Assembly (NCBI RefSeq): GCF_041260155.1
Contig: NC_091947.1
Coordinates: 25,381,615-25,445,614, forward strand
Length of the DNA stretch: 64,000 nt
Reading direction: 5' to 3'
Origin: Ptychodera flava
Lineage: Eukaryota > Hemichordata > Enteropneusta > Ptychoderidae
Position 1 is the stretch's first letter; every line of letters starts with the position of its first letter. Both the position numbers and the translations under genes were made by a program. The notes beneath the pieces were generated by a model that was given only the letters and a program-made list of their open reading frames with translations, was not told where the DNA came from and did no database searches. Below, piece after piece: positions 20,943 through 34,084 of the stretch.

Positions 20943-22738
20943 GTAGGTATTTCTGACATGATCACTGCTAGTCCCTTTCTTGTAGAAATCTTTTATCAAA
21001 TCTAAGATGGCCCCCCTCATCAAGCTGCTAGTCATGACTGGTATTCACAGTACACATCAGTATGATTGTGATGTGCTTGAATATAAAATGAACTATAAGG
21101 TCAAGTAGAAAAAAATTTAAAGTTTTCTTGTCATTGCTTTTTGCGATAATGCGGTATTAAGGTACTTTTGTTTCTTTTTTTTGTGTTTATTTATTTCAGT
21201 ATCAATTGTCAGATTTTTCATTGAGTGTCAACTATCAATAGAAAAGTTGATTTCCTGAGTTTCAAGAACACAAACATCAACTTCCTTTCGCCATTTATTT
21301 CAAATACATCTGTCTCTCACAAAACTGTTTGTGAGATGCCATAGGAAAGCTGTTTTACTCTATGAAATAAAAATAATATGACGTTACAACCCCAGCCAGT
21401 CTCCCAGAACACTTGTCAAAAAACTGTGTACTGTAAAAGCAGTAATTTTTCGTGAAATCCACTAAATTGAATCCCAGTGAAAGTGTTCAATTAAAAAGGA
21501 ATCTTTACTTTACAAGCAATAACAGTAAACTTATATCCTAGTGAAATATCTCAAATGTCAAAATAGTGAAATTTAATCCCTGTGAAAAATATTGATTTTA
21601 CAGTACATAACAGTAAGAACTTTCATGCATCTCATGAATTTGTTCAAAGGGACTTCATTCACTTTTTCATACTTGAGTAGAAAATTGGACATGTTAATAA
21701 TCCAGATAACTTGGATGTTCAGATTGGAGGAAAACAGTATTGATGGCAACTTTCATTGTATCTGTGACGTGTGCCACTCATCTTTGAATGTTTCATTTAC
21801 ACAGTTCACGCACTATGTCTCCACCATGTTGTCATGTAAGGCAACAACAGTGAATCACCGACAAATGCACCACTTCATCTTTTGTGAATGGCTAAATGCG
21901 AATGATAAGTTTGCTATACCCGTACACCATGTTTTGACCTCAAGGAAAAGTACAGAGCACTTTTCAATTTAAGTGCTTCTGTGTACCACATGACATCCTT
22001 ACAGACAAATCATGTCAGTTACAGTGATCATTCTAATTATACACCTTCAAAAATACCAACCTTTGAAATCATTTTCATCACATTGGAAACTCCTGGAAGG
22101 GTACAGTATCATCATAGCTTGAAGTTGTAATTGATGAAAAGAAACACTCTCAGAGAATAAACCAAAACAGTAATGATTTTTCATTCTTATGAAATATTTA
22201 CAAAATTTCACATTATAATTTAGTGATGAGGCACAGGTTCACAAAGCAAAGAATTGCTGTAAATTGTATTGTCAAAGTAATTACTATAGTATGATGATAC
22301 TTCCATGGATTGTAATTTCGTGTTCAAAGTGAAATTTTTTTCATGATATTGTCTAAGTAATTTCTAATTTATTATTTTACGATAATGTCATGGATTGTCA
22401 TTTCATTTTCAATGTGAATATTATTCCCTGATATTGTACAGTTGTAGCTGTAGAAAGGTATAATCCATTGATCAGCAAAGGATAGTTTGATGAAGCAGTT
22501 TATGTTTTATTTTAATCACACAATTTGCACATGGTGCATGTGTGGTCACCTCAAAATTTTGAAGCCTTATAAATGTGCCTCTTCATGTAGACTCTCAAGT
22601 TTTCATTAATAATATTTGAACACTCTGTCTAATAAAATCTTTTTTTCTTCATCTTTACATATTGCACCTGTCACCTCTCTGCAATGACTGGATTCTCCGA
22701 TGCTGTATTCCTGGGTATCTGTATTGCGTGTTCAACAG
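20943..22738 (+). other. mitoferrin intron 2
   Basis: 1.8 kb of AT-rich intron containing the TA-flanked MITE at 21431-21603 and a degenerate tandem duplication (22304-22353 against 22389-22438, both starting CATGGATTGT and 85 bp apart). A 126-codon open frame at 21592-21972 has no recognisable domain and runs out of the MITE; I do not regard it as a gene. Confidence 0.7.
21431..21603. mobile_element. Tc1/mariner-type MITE, TA-flanked, 173 bp
   Basis: The left end CTGTAAAAGCAGTAATTTTT and right end AAAAATATTGATTTTACAG are inverted repeats (about 20 bp, three mismatches), flanked by TA on both sides (21429-21430 and 21604-21605). The interior has GTGAAAT and AATCCC/T-GTGAAA phrases repeated four times. 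The TA duplication suggests mobilisation by a Tc1/mariner-like transposase, which is an inference. Confidence 0.65.
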
Positions 22739-23244
22739 TTGTGAAGCAGAGGATGCAAGTATATACCAGTCCATACAGTGGTGTAATGGAGTGTGTCAGA
22801 GACATTTATAGGACCGAGGGCCTTCGTGCCTTTTACAGAAGTTACACCACGCAATTGACTATGAATATACCATTTCAGAGTATACATTTTGTGACTTACG
22901 AGTTCAGCCAAGAGTTGCTGAACCCGTCACGGGAGTACAACCCAAGGACGCATGTCATTTCCGGCGCGATTGCCGGGGCGTTTGCCGCTGCTGTGACTAC
23001 TCCACTAGACGTTTGCAAGACGCTCTTGAACACTCAGGAATCTTGCGTCATTGCCAGGATGGAGTCACAGCCCATATCAGGCATGTTCAATGCCTTCAGG
23101 ACCGTGTATCAGTGCTGTGGTTTCTCAGGATACTTCCGAGGCGTCCAGGCCAGAGTCATCTACCAGATGCCCTCCACAGCACTGTCCTGGTCGGTGTACG
23201 AGTTCTTCAAGTATTTCATCTCCACGCACAACAGGAAGCAGTGA
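22739..23244 (+). CDS. SLC25A37/28-like: mitoferrin, last coding exon
   Basis: This exon completes the second carrier repeat and gives all of the third, ending at TGA 23242-23244. It encodes [18 protein letters not shown], then [19 protein letters not shown], the third signature [13 protein letters not shown], and the C-terminus [33 protein letters not shown] is diagnostic of mitoferrins within the SLC25 family. The acceptor is GTGTTCAACAG, and TT completes the codon started in the previous exon. Together the window holds about 234 C-terminal residues. The frame is intact and conserved, so the gene is most likely functional. Confidence 0.95.
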
Positions 23245-26200
23245 TTTCAGAAAAGAGTGGTTATCCAAAGCAGAGGAAAGAGGCAACACTTGGCAGCTGA
23301 CAGAAAGCAGAAAACAAAGAAAGAAATGAAAATTTTGTTGGTTATTTATTCACTTTCAGTTTTTTCTGCATGATAGAAAAAGACCCCTAATAGGTTTCTT
23401 TGAAAGTCCCAATGCTGAGATGCCTGGAGAAGCACCAATGTTTCATCTTGCATATGCTGTTGATCCTAATTACATAACACAAATTTTACCTATAAGCTTT
23501 TTTTTCGTTTAGTTTACATGCTGCATAACATGCATTATTTAGCAAACACCCATCCTGAACCTGAGACAAAACCCTCTCATTAGCTGCTGTAGCTGTGGCT
23601 GTTACAAACTGCCAGCATCCTCCCTCCCACTTTGCTTCCTCAAATAGCTTTAGCAACCTAGGTAGCATGTTTGGTTTTCATAGACCATCAGAGGATTGAT
23701 ATGATCACATGCTCATCTCTTGGAAATTTCACAAAATTTCACTAACAAGATTCTCTCCCAGAAATTTTAAAAGTTGACTAAGTATAAATCAAGATGTCAT
23801 AAAATGTTTTTGTTAAAGGTAATCGCAAGCGGGGTTTGTTTTCCAGCCATACATAGCAGGAGCATCAGTACTTGTACATAATTAAGTTCTTTTCCATGAA
23901 ATTCAATCATGCATGATTAATAACCTATTTCCCTTCCAACAAAAATCATTTCAAATCCCTATTACCTTTGTTTCGTCATCGTAGGATCATTCTCTCAATT
24001 ACGGCCACACAAAAATATGAATAATTGTTTTTTCACGGCTATTGTTAAATCTTAACCCCCAACACCACCATGGTTTAGCCCAAACCTACTGTCAATAGTG
24101 GTGATTATGGGCCTGTTTACTGGGAAATTGGGTGAACAGGTACCATGTTAAGACTTGTGTAATCCAATGCTGGGTTGTACAGAGTATTCTGAGTTGTAAA
24201 TCTGTCCTCTATATGTAGACAATGTGACTAATAAATCAAGAGAAGCATAAAAGATATTTCTAGTAGATTAAAACCCTGATAGAATACTGAGTATAAATGA
24301 TCAAAAAGTTTTGTAACAATATTGTGTCAATAGGGTGTCAAATCAAAGAAATTAGACTGCTTGCTTTCAAACACACAACACCAAATGTAGTGGTATGTAC
24401 CAGCTAATGGACTATTAGCCACGGGACTAGATACACATCTGGTGAATATTTTGACCCCGGGATTGTTTCTTTAATCTGCAGTGTGAAGCACATGGAGGGC
24501 AGCCTGATTAGCGACAAATTATTTTATTTGAGACAAATCACAACCTGTTAAAATTAAAATTCCAGGTCGTCCTTTGCTACTCCGACTATGGTCCAGTGAC
24601 AAGTATGTTCTGTGCTTCCACATTGAAGCAAACATTAGGGACAAAAATGCAATCAAAGGTATTGTCAGCCTCAATAGGCCATAGCATCAGTACATTTCTG
24701 TGTGGAAATAGTACGACAGCATAAGCAGAGCCCAATGCATTTCCACACTTGATAGGATTCAGAACGATCTTGTAAAATTGGATAATATTAATTTTGTCAA
24801 AGTCATGAGTATTTTTCCATTTCTCACATTTATTTTGCAGCATTATGAAATCATGCATTTTCTTTCAGGTCAGAGTGGTGGGAAATTCACCAAAGCCATA
24901 CCAGTGTTGGTACAAGGGTCAATGTGCATTAGCGAAACCTCTGCAGCAATTTCAATCTAGTTTTCTTAACAATTTCTCAATTAAATCCATACAAAATGGC
25001 CCTCATATACTGAACATGATGAATCATGTAGACAAGTTTTAAAAGTGAGCCCTGAAAATATTGTTTTTTTACACTTTTTGAGAACTAAAAGCCCACCGTA
25101 ACAGGATGTGTGAAATTTCAATCTACTGCTGAACTCTGTTCGGTGATTTTGTTTTGGATACCAATAACTGAAATTTATGAGGAGACCGAAAACCATAAAT
25201 GTGCGAAAATGATGTACATTTATTCTGTTTGAGAAGATCCTGGTATTATCAAGTATGATGAATTCAATGGTTGTGAGCCAATTGTTAAGTGGTATTGATA
25301 AGCAGAAATTAATCAAGAGGGAGGGCAATGCGCTGTGTGGTGTGTGCAGATTGGAGTCTTCATCCAGTTTCTGCAAATAGGTCGTTTTCATACTTTGGCT
25401 CTAGTCATGTCTGCATGTGTGGTTGGTTCAACAAACTACTTTTTAGCATACGCATGTAAAAAAAGAACACAGGAGATATGAAGTGTAGAGTCAACAAGGA
25501 AGTGTGAAATGCAAATTGATGTTAAAAATTTGCTAATGTCAAGATTGCGCACTGTTGTGGTAAATACATGATTTATCCCCCTCATATCTTCAGATGTCAA
25601 AGATGTCACTTAACCCATTTCTCTCAAGGAAAGACTAGGGTTTTGATCGTGCACAAGCCACAGAGTTTTGAACGAGGCAGCGAACACTGTAGAAATATCT
25701 CCATGTTGTTGTAACACCTATAGTTACAATGTGCGTTTTTGTCATGGTGTGCGAGTCATTCAAGAGAAACGTGGTTTTTGTCGGCTTTTTGTCAGCTTTG
25801 CATTCATTTATCTGACAAAAGATATAGAGACAATTAATATTGAACATGTGTGTTTGATCTATCTTTTGACAGTCTGCCAACCAACAGCAGAGGAATTTTA
25901 CTGTCCATAAGTTGGTATAGTTAATAGACCCATAGATTGAGAAGGATGTCGTCAAACTAAAACATGCAAGGACAGGCCCTTTTGATCATTGCTTCCTGAT
26001 CATATTTGTATTCCTATGATATAATGACATTCAGAAAATGGCAAAATACAAAACACCCTGTACTCCTTCCAGGCAAGTAGTGGCAGGCCAATGAAATGTT
26101 TGCAACAATATGAATGGTAAATGATTATGTAATTTTTTCAGGAATGTGACACACAATGCTTGTCATTGAAATTCAAAGGACTTCAGGCATTATTTTCATA

Positions 26201-26629
26201 CTCAGAGAGTTCCTTTTCTACCCTTCAATTTTTATTTTTCTCTTTCAGTATTTATATCCTGTACAAACACAACGCACAAACGACCAATATGTTGTTGTTA
26301 CTGGATTTACTCACTACCTCTATGAAACAGAATGGCCACAGTAACAGGCCGTAGTCATGACACCTGTATGCCCTTGCTCACATGGTATTTTAAGTGGTAT
26401 TATGTGTTCAAAAATTAACACTTTGTTTGAATTGAACTTCTAAATGTTTTCCTCAAAAATAAATTACAATATGGTACAGAAGTCAATGAATGTTGTTGAC
26501 TATTGCAAAACTCAAAATTGGGGATTAAACGCTGACAAAAACACCAAATAGTAATGTCATATAAGAGTCATGAACATTATAGCAATTGTATTGTTGCAAA
26601 TTTTCACACCTCAAAGCAGTATTCATAAC
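23245..26629 (+). other. mitoferrin 3' UTR and intergenic DNA
   Basis: The first canonical AATAAA downstream of the stop is at 24230-24235, which would give a 3' UTR near 1 kb; a second non-coding stretch follows to 26629. Open frames here (for example 136 codons on the - strand at 24981-25391) have no conserved look. No RNA gene or clear mobile element was recognised. Confidence 0.45.
24230..24235 (+). promoter_or_regulatory. candidate poly(A) signal of mitoferrin
   Basis: AATAAA, the first on the + strand after the stop codon at 23244. There is no transcript evidence for its use. Confidence 0.35.
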
Positions 26630-26940
26630 AACTTAAACTTTTGCCCTCACTTGGATAAGAAAACTTTAAAACATTCCCTTCTGATGTCAAGAATAAAAAT
26701 CAGAGTTCACTGTGCACAATTAGGTACTTAGTGAACAAATTGTCCGACATTTACTGAAACTTGAAATTCAAAATGGCTGCATTTCCAACAAGAAAAAAAA
26801 TGAATTTTCGATTTTTCAAAATTAAACCAGTGATCATTTTGTTTACTCCAACAGCTTCTAAATGAATCCCCACAAGTAGTAGACCACAGAAGAATCGCAA
26901 AAGTTTGAGAGTCTGAATGTCTGTCTCTAAGGTTAGTCAA
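26630..26940 (-). mobile_element. MITE family A, copy 2 (reverse, decayed)
   Basis: It shares ACTTAAACTTTTGC, CAAGAATAAAAAT, GAAATTCAAAATGGC, CCCCACAAGTAGTAGACC and AAAAGTTTGAGAGTC in the same order as the reverse strand of the copy at 48669-49024. The ends are eroded. Confidence 0.65.
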
Positions 26941-29184
26941 CCTGCACTCAATGAAGCGATGAATTTTGTCTCTTTGAGTAAAATGAATATAATGGCATTC
27001 ATATTAGGCTATTTTTCAGTTTGAAAGTTCTACATTGTAAAACCAGTGCCAAATTCACAACATTTCGTCAGTTTCAGAATAATTCAGAATAATTTGATAC
27101 GGGCAGTTGCAAATTCTGTTGTATCCCTGGCACGTCTCTGAAGAACATCTGTCACATGTCTCTTTGAAAGAAATTATCATTTGACTGAGGGTGCCTTTTA
27201 TGATGAGCAATTGCAAACATATCCCGTAAGATACTGTGGAAAAGTACTATGGCTTTAATACAAGCCCAGTATTTTTTCATTGGTTCTGTACCTCTTGTCA
27301 TTGAACTTTCTAAAGAGAAAGAGAAGCCTTTGTATCAAACAAAAAATGTCATAAATATTTATAGGTTTGATGTCACCCATCGTTCAGGGAGAAAAGGCAC
27401 AACAATACAGTTTTTGAAATCCAGCTTGAGATGTATTTTTGAAAATAGGTGATTTCTAGTACTGAGGTAATATCCTCAGCTGGTCTTATTGGGACCGTGT
27501 TTGTGTTTTTTGAAGTTTAAGCCATGAAGAGCAGGAGGATATGTGGATGGTGCGTGTTTCAAAATATGGGGCTAATGTGCAGTGGCTTGGAAGGTTGTTG
27601 CTGATTGATAGATTGTATACATTCACAGCCCCTTTAGAAATCTGCAACTAAGGCCATTGTGTATGTGATTCCCCGTTTGAAATGATTTGTTGATTTCATT
27701 GATATTCACCCAAAGAATTGAAAAAACAGATATTGCATGGTTTGTATAGTCTGCTTACCTGCCCAATTAGCAACACATCAGATGGTGCACATTGCACATT
27801 GCCAGAAAAAATGCACAATGAATTTTGTAGGTAGTGGAGAAAGGTGCATCTCAGTATAACTGATAATGACCTCTCACCCCTGCCCCACAAGCTTGAAAAC
27901 TGTGAAAACAAATACTCATTACCCCACATTTTTGTCAATTGCAAATAATCAACCATTCACATGATGTTCCCCGCGCTCACAGATGGCTTGCACTTCATTC
28001 CAAGGGTGAGCAGGAAATGTCACAGGGGTGTGCAGGAAGACTTGCAGATGGTGAGCAAGGTCCACAAGCAATAGAGCAGTGTTTTAAACCAAAATTGAGG
28101 TGTTATCCTGTGGGCCAACAACCTATCCCAGTTGTCCAACATTCAAATCCAATCATAGGTGGCAACTTGTCCATCAGACAACTAGCACATCATAAAATCC
28201 TCTGGTCTGACCAAAAAGCTATTGGTCATCCAAGACCTTTGCACTCTGGCTTTGCCCACCCCTGTGACATGTAGCCCCATGAGTTCGCCCTCTTTGATCC
28301 CAAGAAAAGTGTTGGAATTTTATAACGGTGGTGAATACTATTGGGAAAGTTTTACTTTACTCTGTAATTACTCCTATACATTTACATGATCTTTTTAAAT
28401 CTCTCTGACGATATGTAGCACTTCTCAAATTGTTTTGAAAGTGTGTAAAAACAATAAATTTGCCTTGCCTGTGCTGTCCTACGAACATCAAATTATGCAA
28501 TGTTAATCAGGGTTTTTACCATGGGAAGAGAAATTGATCCAAAAGAAGAATGGTATGTTGGTGCCATGCACAGAGGTAGGTGATGTTTATTTTTAAGCAA
28601 ACATTCCCAACCCCAGTATTTCTAGCTCTCCCTACATTCAACCAAATGACAGCAACTTTCTTTTGTCCAGATGTGTTTTCGTGTTGCATGCAAGTAAGAA
28701 GACTATGAACGACAGCATGGGTATCTGCTGGCAAGGTGCGGCAGCTTGGAAGGTTCTATGATTGGTAGATTGGCATATTTACAGCAACCTGAGGAGTCTT
28801 TAATTAGGGCCCCATAACTGGCTGTTGAGAAATAAATCGGGTGGAACTGTGAGGTTCAGCCAACCAAAAGCTTCCAAAGTGCTACACATTATAGTCCAGT
28901 GTCTGTGCTCAGTCATTGCAATGAACTTTGTGTGTGACCTTTCCCACAAGTGGATTACATCACTTGAAAACATTTTGTATGTTTTTTGGTGTTATGTGGA
29001 AGAGGAGCAAAATATTTAATAATGGCGAGATATCGAAAGCCCTCTTGATATTGTCTGTAATTCATTGTGATATGTTCCAGCAGACATCTGAAAAAAGTAT
29101 GGTGAAGCATTTATAAAGAAATCCATCAGAGGGTTCCATCAATTTGAAAGACGTTTAGGCATTTGCACATCACCATTGCATTTT
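26941..29184. other. intergenic, no gene seen
   Basis: 2.2 kb. The phrase (C/A)GCTTGGAAGGTT with following GATTG(A/G)TAGATTG occurs near 27587 and 28744, a possible decayed repeat pair. The open frames (up to 111 codons at 27939-28274) lack domains. Confidence 0.45.
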
Positions 29185-31229
29185 TACCTTCTCGTGTCTA
29201 TATTACCTTCTCGTGTCTATTTATAGACAGAGAAGGTATTAGAGTTGAAAACCAATATGCTGCTGTCAAGAACTTCCGTCTGTCAAGACTTCCGTCTGTC
29301 AAGATCCGTTGACGGCATGCCATTGTGATGGGTCATATCATAAACTGGTGGGGGTGTTCATGGCTCAGGTTGAGGTGTGGGAGAACGATTTTGAGCTATG
29401 ACAAAAATCAAAAGGACTTAGCGGCATAGCCACAGTGTTAAGCCTTTCTCCAAGGTTTCTTTATAGTTGACTACAATCTATTACAGAGTACTGAGCTGAC
29501 GTTAGGGGTACTCACTTTGTGTTTGCTCACTCCGTGAGGGCTAGTGTCTTGTACTGAGTTGCGTGGATATCCCCTCATGGCCTCACGTGATCTGGGCCTG
29601 TTGCATAATCTGCAGAGATGATCATATGCCTCCGACTCTGAAAACTGTCATTGTGTAAGCCTGTCGGCATTTTCCTTGCATTTTTTCTCATTTAATTTTG
29701 CAAAATATCGGCGAGTACCTCAATATTTCAAGATAACCCTTTCTTCCCAATCGTTTCCTGGAGTTTCAGAGTCATATGAACGAAAATGAGTGAAAGTTTT
29801 AGACAGGAAAATCGGACGTCGGCCATGTTCAATGTTTACAGTACAATCAGAAGTTTACGTGGAGGAATTAACCAACAAACACAGGAGTGTTCATGATGCC
29901 CGCCCTCTAGAGGCTGACCCTCCTATATGAAGTACCACATTTGATGCTTGTGGAAAGCTTGACCACACAATGGAGCATTTAAACTTTTAGAAAATGACAA
30001 ACTGAATAAGAAGGTATTCAGAAAATGTCAAATACTGAGGAAAAATGCGCAAATATTCAAAATAAACAGGTTAACTGAGTGGTCAACTATAAAAAACAAT
30101 GAAAATGTTTATGATCAAAAGGGTTTGGACAGGTTGGAAATGAGGGGTGAGAGACAAAGGCACTCCTATTGCTGCATGTGGATGCAGCCACACCATTTCA
30201 TTTACAGCATACTTATTCACTGTGTTGTGTTCAAGTTCCATATTGTACTGACTGTCATACAAGGATAACATAAGCAAATCAAATCAAATTAGAAAAGGAT
30301 CAATGCTGTTGTGTGGATTTTGCTGAACATGGCTGATATTTCGCCCTATATATTTGGTATCCAGCAAAGGCATATTTTGATGTAAAGTCAAAATTAACAC
30401 TACATTGCTGACAATATATTTTACCGTTTCTGCATGAATTTTTCTTTTTTAAATTATAGTATATTAGTACTTCAAACAGATTAACAGTTATCGTGATGTC
30501 AACCCATAATTTTACATCACAAAGACAGTAATTCTGCCAATTTTTTTTGTTTTTCAGTCATTTTATAAATTTTGCACTGCACAAGATGATTGAACAAAGT
30601 GCAATGTTTGAATTTGTAAACTCAAAGAATAAAAATCCTTTGGTCACAAATTAAATTATTTTTTGAAAAGAAATTTACTCTTAAAACACTTTTAGCATAT
30701 ATTCTTTACACGGTCATGCATTTCAAGGAAAATATGCCTATTAAAACAGTAATTTCTTCACTTTCAATTTTTTTTCAATACTATGACAATTATCAGCCAT
30801 GAGGTTATACAAACACAAGACCAGATAAGCGTTTTTCATCATTTCCATAGGACTCTTTGGAAAATCCATTAAAAACAGTTAAAAGTGACTGGAAATGATC
30901 ACTTGGTATACATTTAATTTACAGATGCCAGGTTGTGTATTTCACATGCACTCAGGTCAGTAAGGAAGTGCGTCATTACTATTTTGGACTGTTAATTCTT
31001 ATTTCTGAATTGTTTAACTTTTTTCCACATTGAACTATCTTTAGGCAGTTTATACTGTAGCTTAGAATTTTTTTGATTGATGTATTTAATCATCTTTTGG
31101 GTTCTTTGGGTCCATATCCCACCTCATGCCCCTACATCATCAACTATTTACCAACAACTCCATGCCAACAACCAATTACCTGACCTGGCCACACATTAGA
31201 GAAGGTACAGCGTCATTGACGGTATTTTT
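29185..31229. mobile_element. Helentron-like candidate, copy 1 (about 2.0 kb)
   Basis: After GCATTTT the element starts TACCTTCTC. A hairpin follows at once: TACCTTCTCGTGTCTA (29204) pairs with TAGACAGAGAAGGTA (29224-29238). The right end reads GAGAAGGTACAGCGTCA then TTGACGGTATTTTT. GAGAAGGTA is the complement of the element's own 5' start, placed 20-25 nt inside the 3' end, and CGTCA-T-TGACG is a small 3' palindrome. The element at 49095-51836 has the same 3' end and layout. The first 19 bp of the hairpin arm are also duplicated at 29185. The interior is AT-rich, with GTCAAGACTTCCGTCT tandem copies near 29270 and no transposase or Rep/helicase frame. Confidence 0.5.
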
Positions 31230-33476
31230 TCATATACTAGTAAAGGGAACATAATTGTTTCTTTGAGGAGGTAAGATCTCTGAAATGTTCAAATGGTTTG
31301 TGAGTGGCCTTGATGAGTTGTAAAGTGGAAACTTTGTTGCACCAGCTTTTGCAATGCCAGTATTAAGAAAAATGTTTCATTTAAACAAATTAAATTTACA
31401 CATTTGTTCCTAAACAAACAGCACTCAGCTGGTTGTAACAATACAAATATAACATTTAGCAGTAAATCTGGTCAAATATCACAGTTTTGAATTAGAGTAC
31501 AGTGCACTTTTGTTAAACCTTTAATATCTTTGTGTAAAAGGCATTAATTTATTTGTAAATTTATTTGAATAAGTTGAACTGGTGCAAATTGAAGTGACCC
31601 AGCGTTTTCACAGCAAAGTGCCATGATGTTCACAGCATTTAGCAAATGTGTTCAGTATCATATTACAGCGTACTGTAAGTTTCCCACAAGTCTCCTTTAG
31701 TTTTGTTGATTTACAGTTCTGTGAAAATGTTTCACCGAAAATTTCCCGTCACGATGTGTAGCAAAACTACATGCATGAGAAATGGATAGATAATATTAAA
31801 AATTAAAATCAATTGTAAATTTTCGGGTACCATAAATGCTGCTTGTTTCAGCCAATCAATGTCCATAAAGAGGGATTTCAATTCTCAGCAAGTCTGTAAC
31901 ATGTAAATTTCATTCAATATTGATTCTTTTGTTGGTATTTTCAGATCTCGTTTCTGTGGTTTTCCTACCTCCGTTCAAATTATTCCTTATGACAATCTGC
32001 AAAAATAGATTGGAAATATGCAATTGCCCACAACAATCTAATTACCATAAAATGTGATGAACAACGAGTGCGTCGAGACCTAGGTTCAACTTCTAAACGT
32101 GAAAATGAAATTGCTGCTCACAAAAATTTTTGAAATTTGATGAAGCAATACCTTTTGTCACATGAAATGTAACCATGGCTAATAACAAGTAGTGCATAGT
32201 GTACAGCTGGTGGGTAATTGCAATTAAGTATAAACTTTGGAAATTCAAGGTGCATTTGTTGAACTCACAAAGTATCAGAGTCCTTGAACAATATCCATTG
32301 GATGTGAAAAGAGAGAAATTTGCCCAGAAATAGCTTTTTTGACACAGAGACGTGTGCGTTTGCTACTTCATTAGCCAGTGCTGTTGATTGTCATTATAGA
32401 TCTGATCCTGTCCAGATAAAACTGCCATTCCAATGTTTTGAGAGTGCAAGTGATGCTTTTGGTACAGAGTAGCCAGATCATAGTAGACAGGAAACCGTCT
32501 ATGCATGGCCAGATTTATCTGTATTGGAGACTGATGTGTAACACGACTGTCCCTCACATGAAATACTGACATGAAATACAGATTCAGTAGAGGGTGAACG
32601 TTAGTTGTCGGTTAGCTCTTTACCCTGGGTGTTTAATTTCTGATTGTGTTAGTGCATTGGAAAGACTGCAGGCTCCTGCTGCTCAAAAACAACTTTGGTA
32701 CTTGACCCTGGAAAAAGAGTAGAGTGCTTGTGTAAGCAACAAAGTCACCACAGCAGAGCACGTAATTGCAGCAGTTCAAGAGTTCAGTTCCAGGTGGCAG
32801 TTTATTATTAGAATGGCACTTGAGTGGTGTGTACTGTTATCTACACAAATAGAACACAATAACCTACAAAGAGTGATGTATCAAAGGGATACTTATGCAT
32901 TTCCTTTCAAATTTTCAGTTTCAAGCAGTGAATGTTACATTCACCATTCCAAAGAAGGACTTACACATTTTGCATGAACTGTGCTGATGCTACCGTGTTA
33001 ATGAACTTTGGTTCAGAGCTATGCTGTGACTATGAGAGTGAACGTATAGTTACAGTCACCCCCTGGAAAGCACGCACCGGACGTCGGACTCGTGTAGTCT
33101 CAGCCTCAGCCCCATGCGTTGGGTACCGGGGGGTAACTGTCCTGAATGCCATTGAAACATTTATCCTACCCGAGTGGCGCCCGTGTAGGACGTATCCTGC
33201 ATGACTCCATACATGAATCTAGGGCGTGAAAACAGGTCAGTCATACAACAACAGGGGCAGTTTACAGTAGGTAGATTCGTTCCCGCGTTGACCTTGTGTT
33301 CACGAAACAGACCGCCCCCCCCCCCCCATTGAGCAACAATTGCCTTTTAGATGCCATGAATTTGATAACGTGTCGTAGATGTTGATTTGGCAGTGACAAT
33401 TAATGTTGTGAATGTCGATTTTGAATTATGAGAGCCGATTGGCGATTATAAAACCTTGTTCGGAGCAGACGTACAG
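31230..33476. other. intergenic, no gene seen
   Basis: 2.2 kb. The right end (about 33040-33330) is more GC-rich and holds a run of 13 C at 33315-33327. A 90-codon open frame at 32932-33204 covers it but shows no domain. Confidence 0.45.
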
Positions 33477-33479
33477 TAA

Positions 33480-34081
33480 GGGAAAAGTCATTATTTACGG
33501 CCTGGGGGTCGGGGGAATCTGATGGGTCACTCAAAAAACTGATTACTCAAAATGTGAAGAGAAAGAAGGGTGTTACTCATTTTTGGTGTAAAATAAGATT
33601 GAAACGCCTCTCAGAGTGCACATCAATTTCTCATTTCAATTTCTCAATTTCACATCAATTTCTCAATTTCACATCCATTTCTCAAAATTTACTGTCCCCC
33701 ACTAGACAAATGGAAACACCTCTCAGATTGCACACATCTGACAATTTCTCAAAATTTCCAACGAAACAGAGGGATACGTCCTCTGACACTTCCCCTCAGC
33801 CTCTCGCGTGTTCTCCCCTGTACTTTCAAAATGTGCCCTGTCATGATACCCATCCAAATGAAACAATACATGGTTGAATACTAGCGTGAGCTTTTATATC
33901 AGCATTTTGTTGCGACTTTGAATTTCATTTTGTTTGTTTCACCCTTTTCAATCGTCATTAGATAACCAATGATAATCTAACAGGGTACACCAGGATATGA
34001 AAAGCAGGGGGGTACTCAAAATTTCAGCGTTTCCAATGAAATACCTCTGACTCCCCAGGCCGTAAATAAAGACGGCCCCCC
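33480..34081 (+). mobile_element. Harbinger-type MITE, copy 1 (602 bp)
   Basis: The ends are GGGAAAAGTCATTATTTACG (left) and the inverse of the CGTAAATAAAGACGGCCCCCC right end; both carry TTATTTACGGCCTGGGG. TAA flanks it on both sides (33477-33479 and 34082-34084). A 3-bp TAA/TTA duplication and ends starting GGG fit the PIF/Harbinger superfamily. The interior repeats CAATTTCTCA several times. It shares interior sequence in reverse orientation with 36635-37445, for example GATGATAATCTA-R-CAGGGTA and GATACCCATCCAAA. Confidence 0.75.
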
Positions 34082-34084
34082 TAA

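Noticed and set aside
21592..21972. A 126-codon open frame on the + strand in mitoferrin intron 2.
   Set aside because: It starts within a MITE end and has no similarity that I recognise.
24981..25391. A 136-codon open frame on the - strand.
   Set aside because: No domain, no splice context, ordinary composition for AT-rich DNA.
32932..33204. A GC-richer 90-codon frame that might be an exon.
   Set aside because: No conserved motif, and neither its ends nor its neighbours show convincing splice sites.
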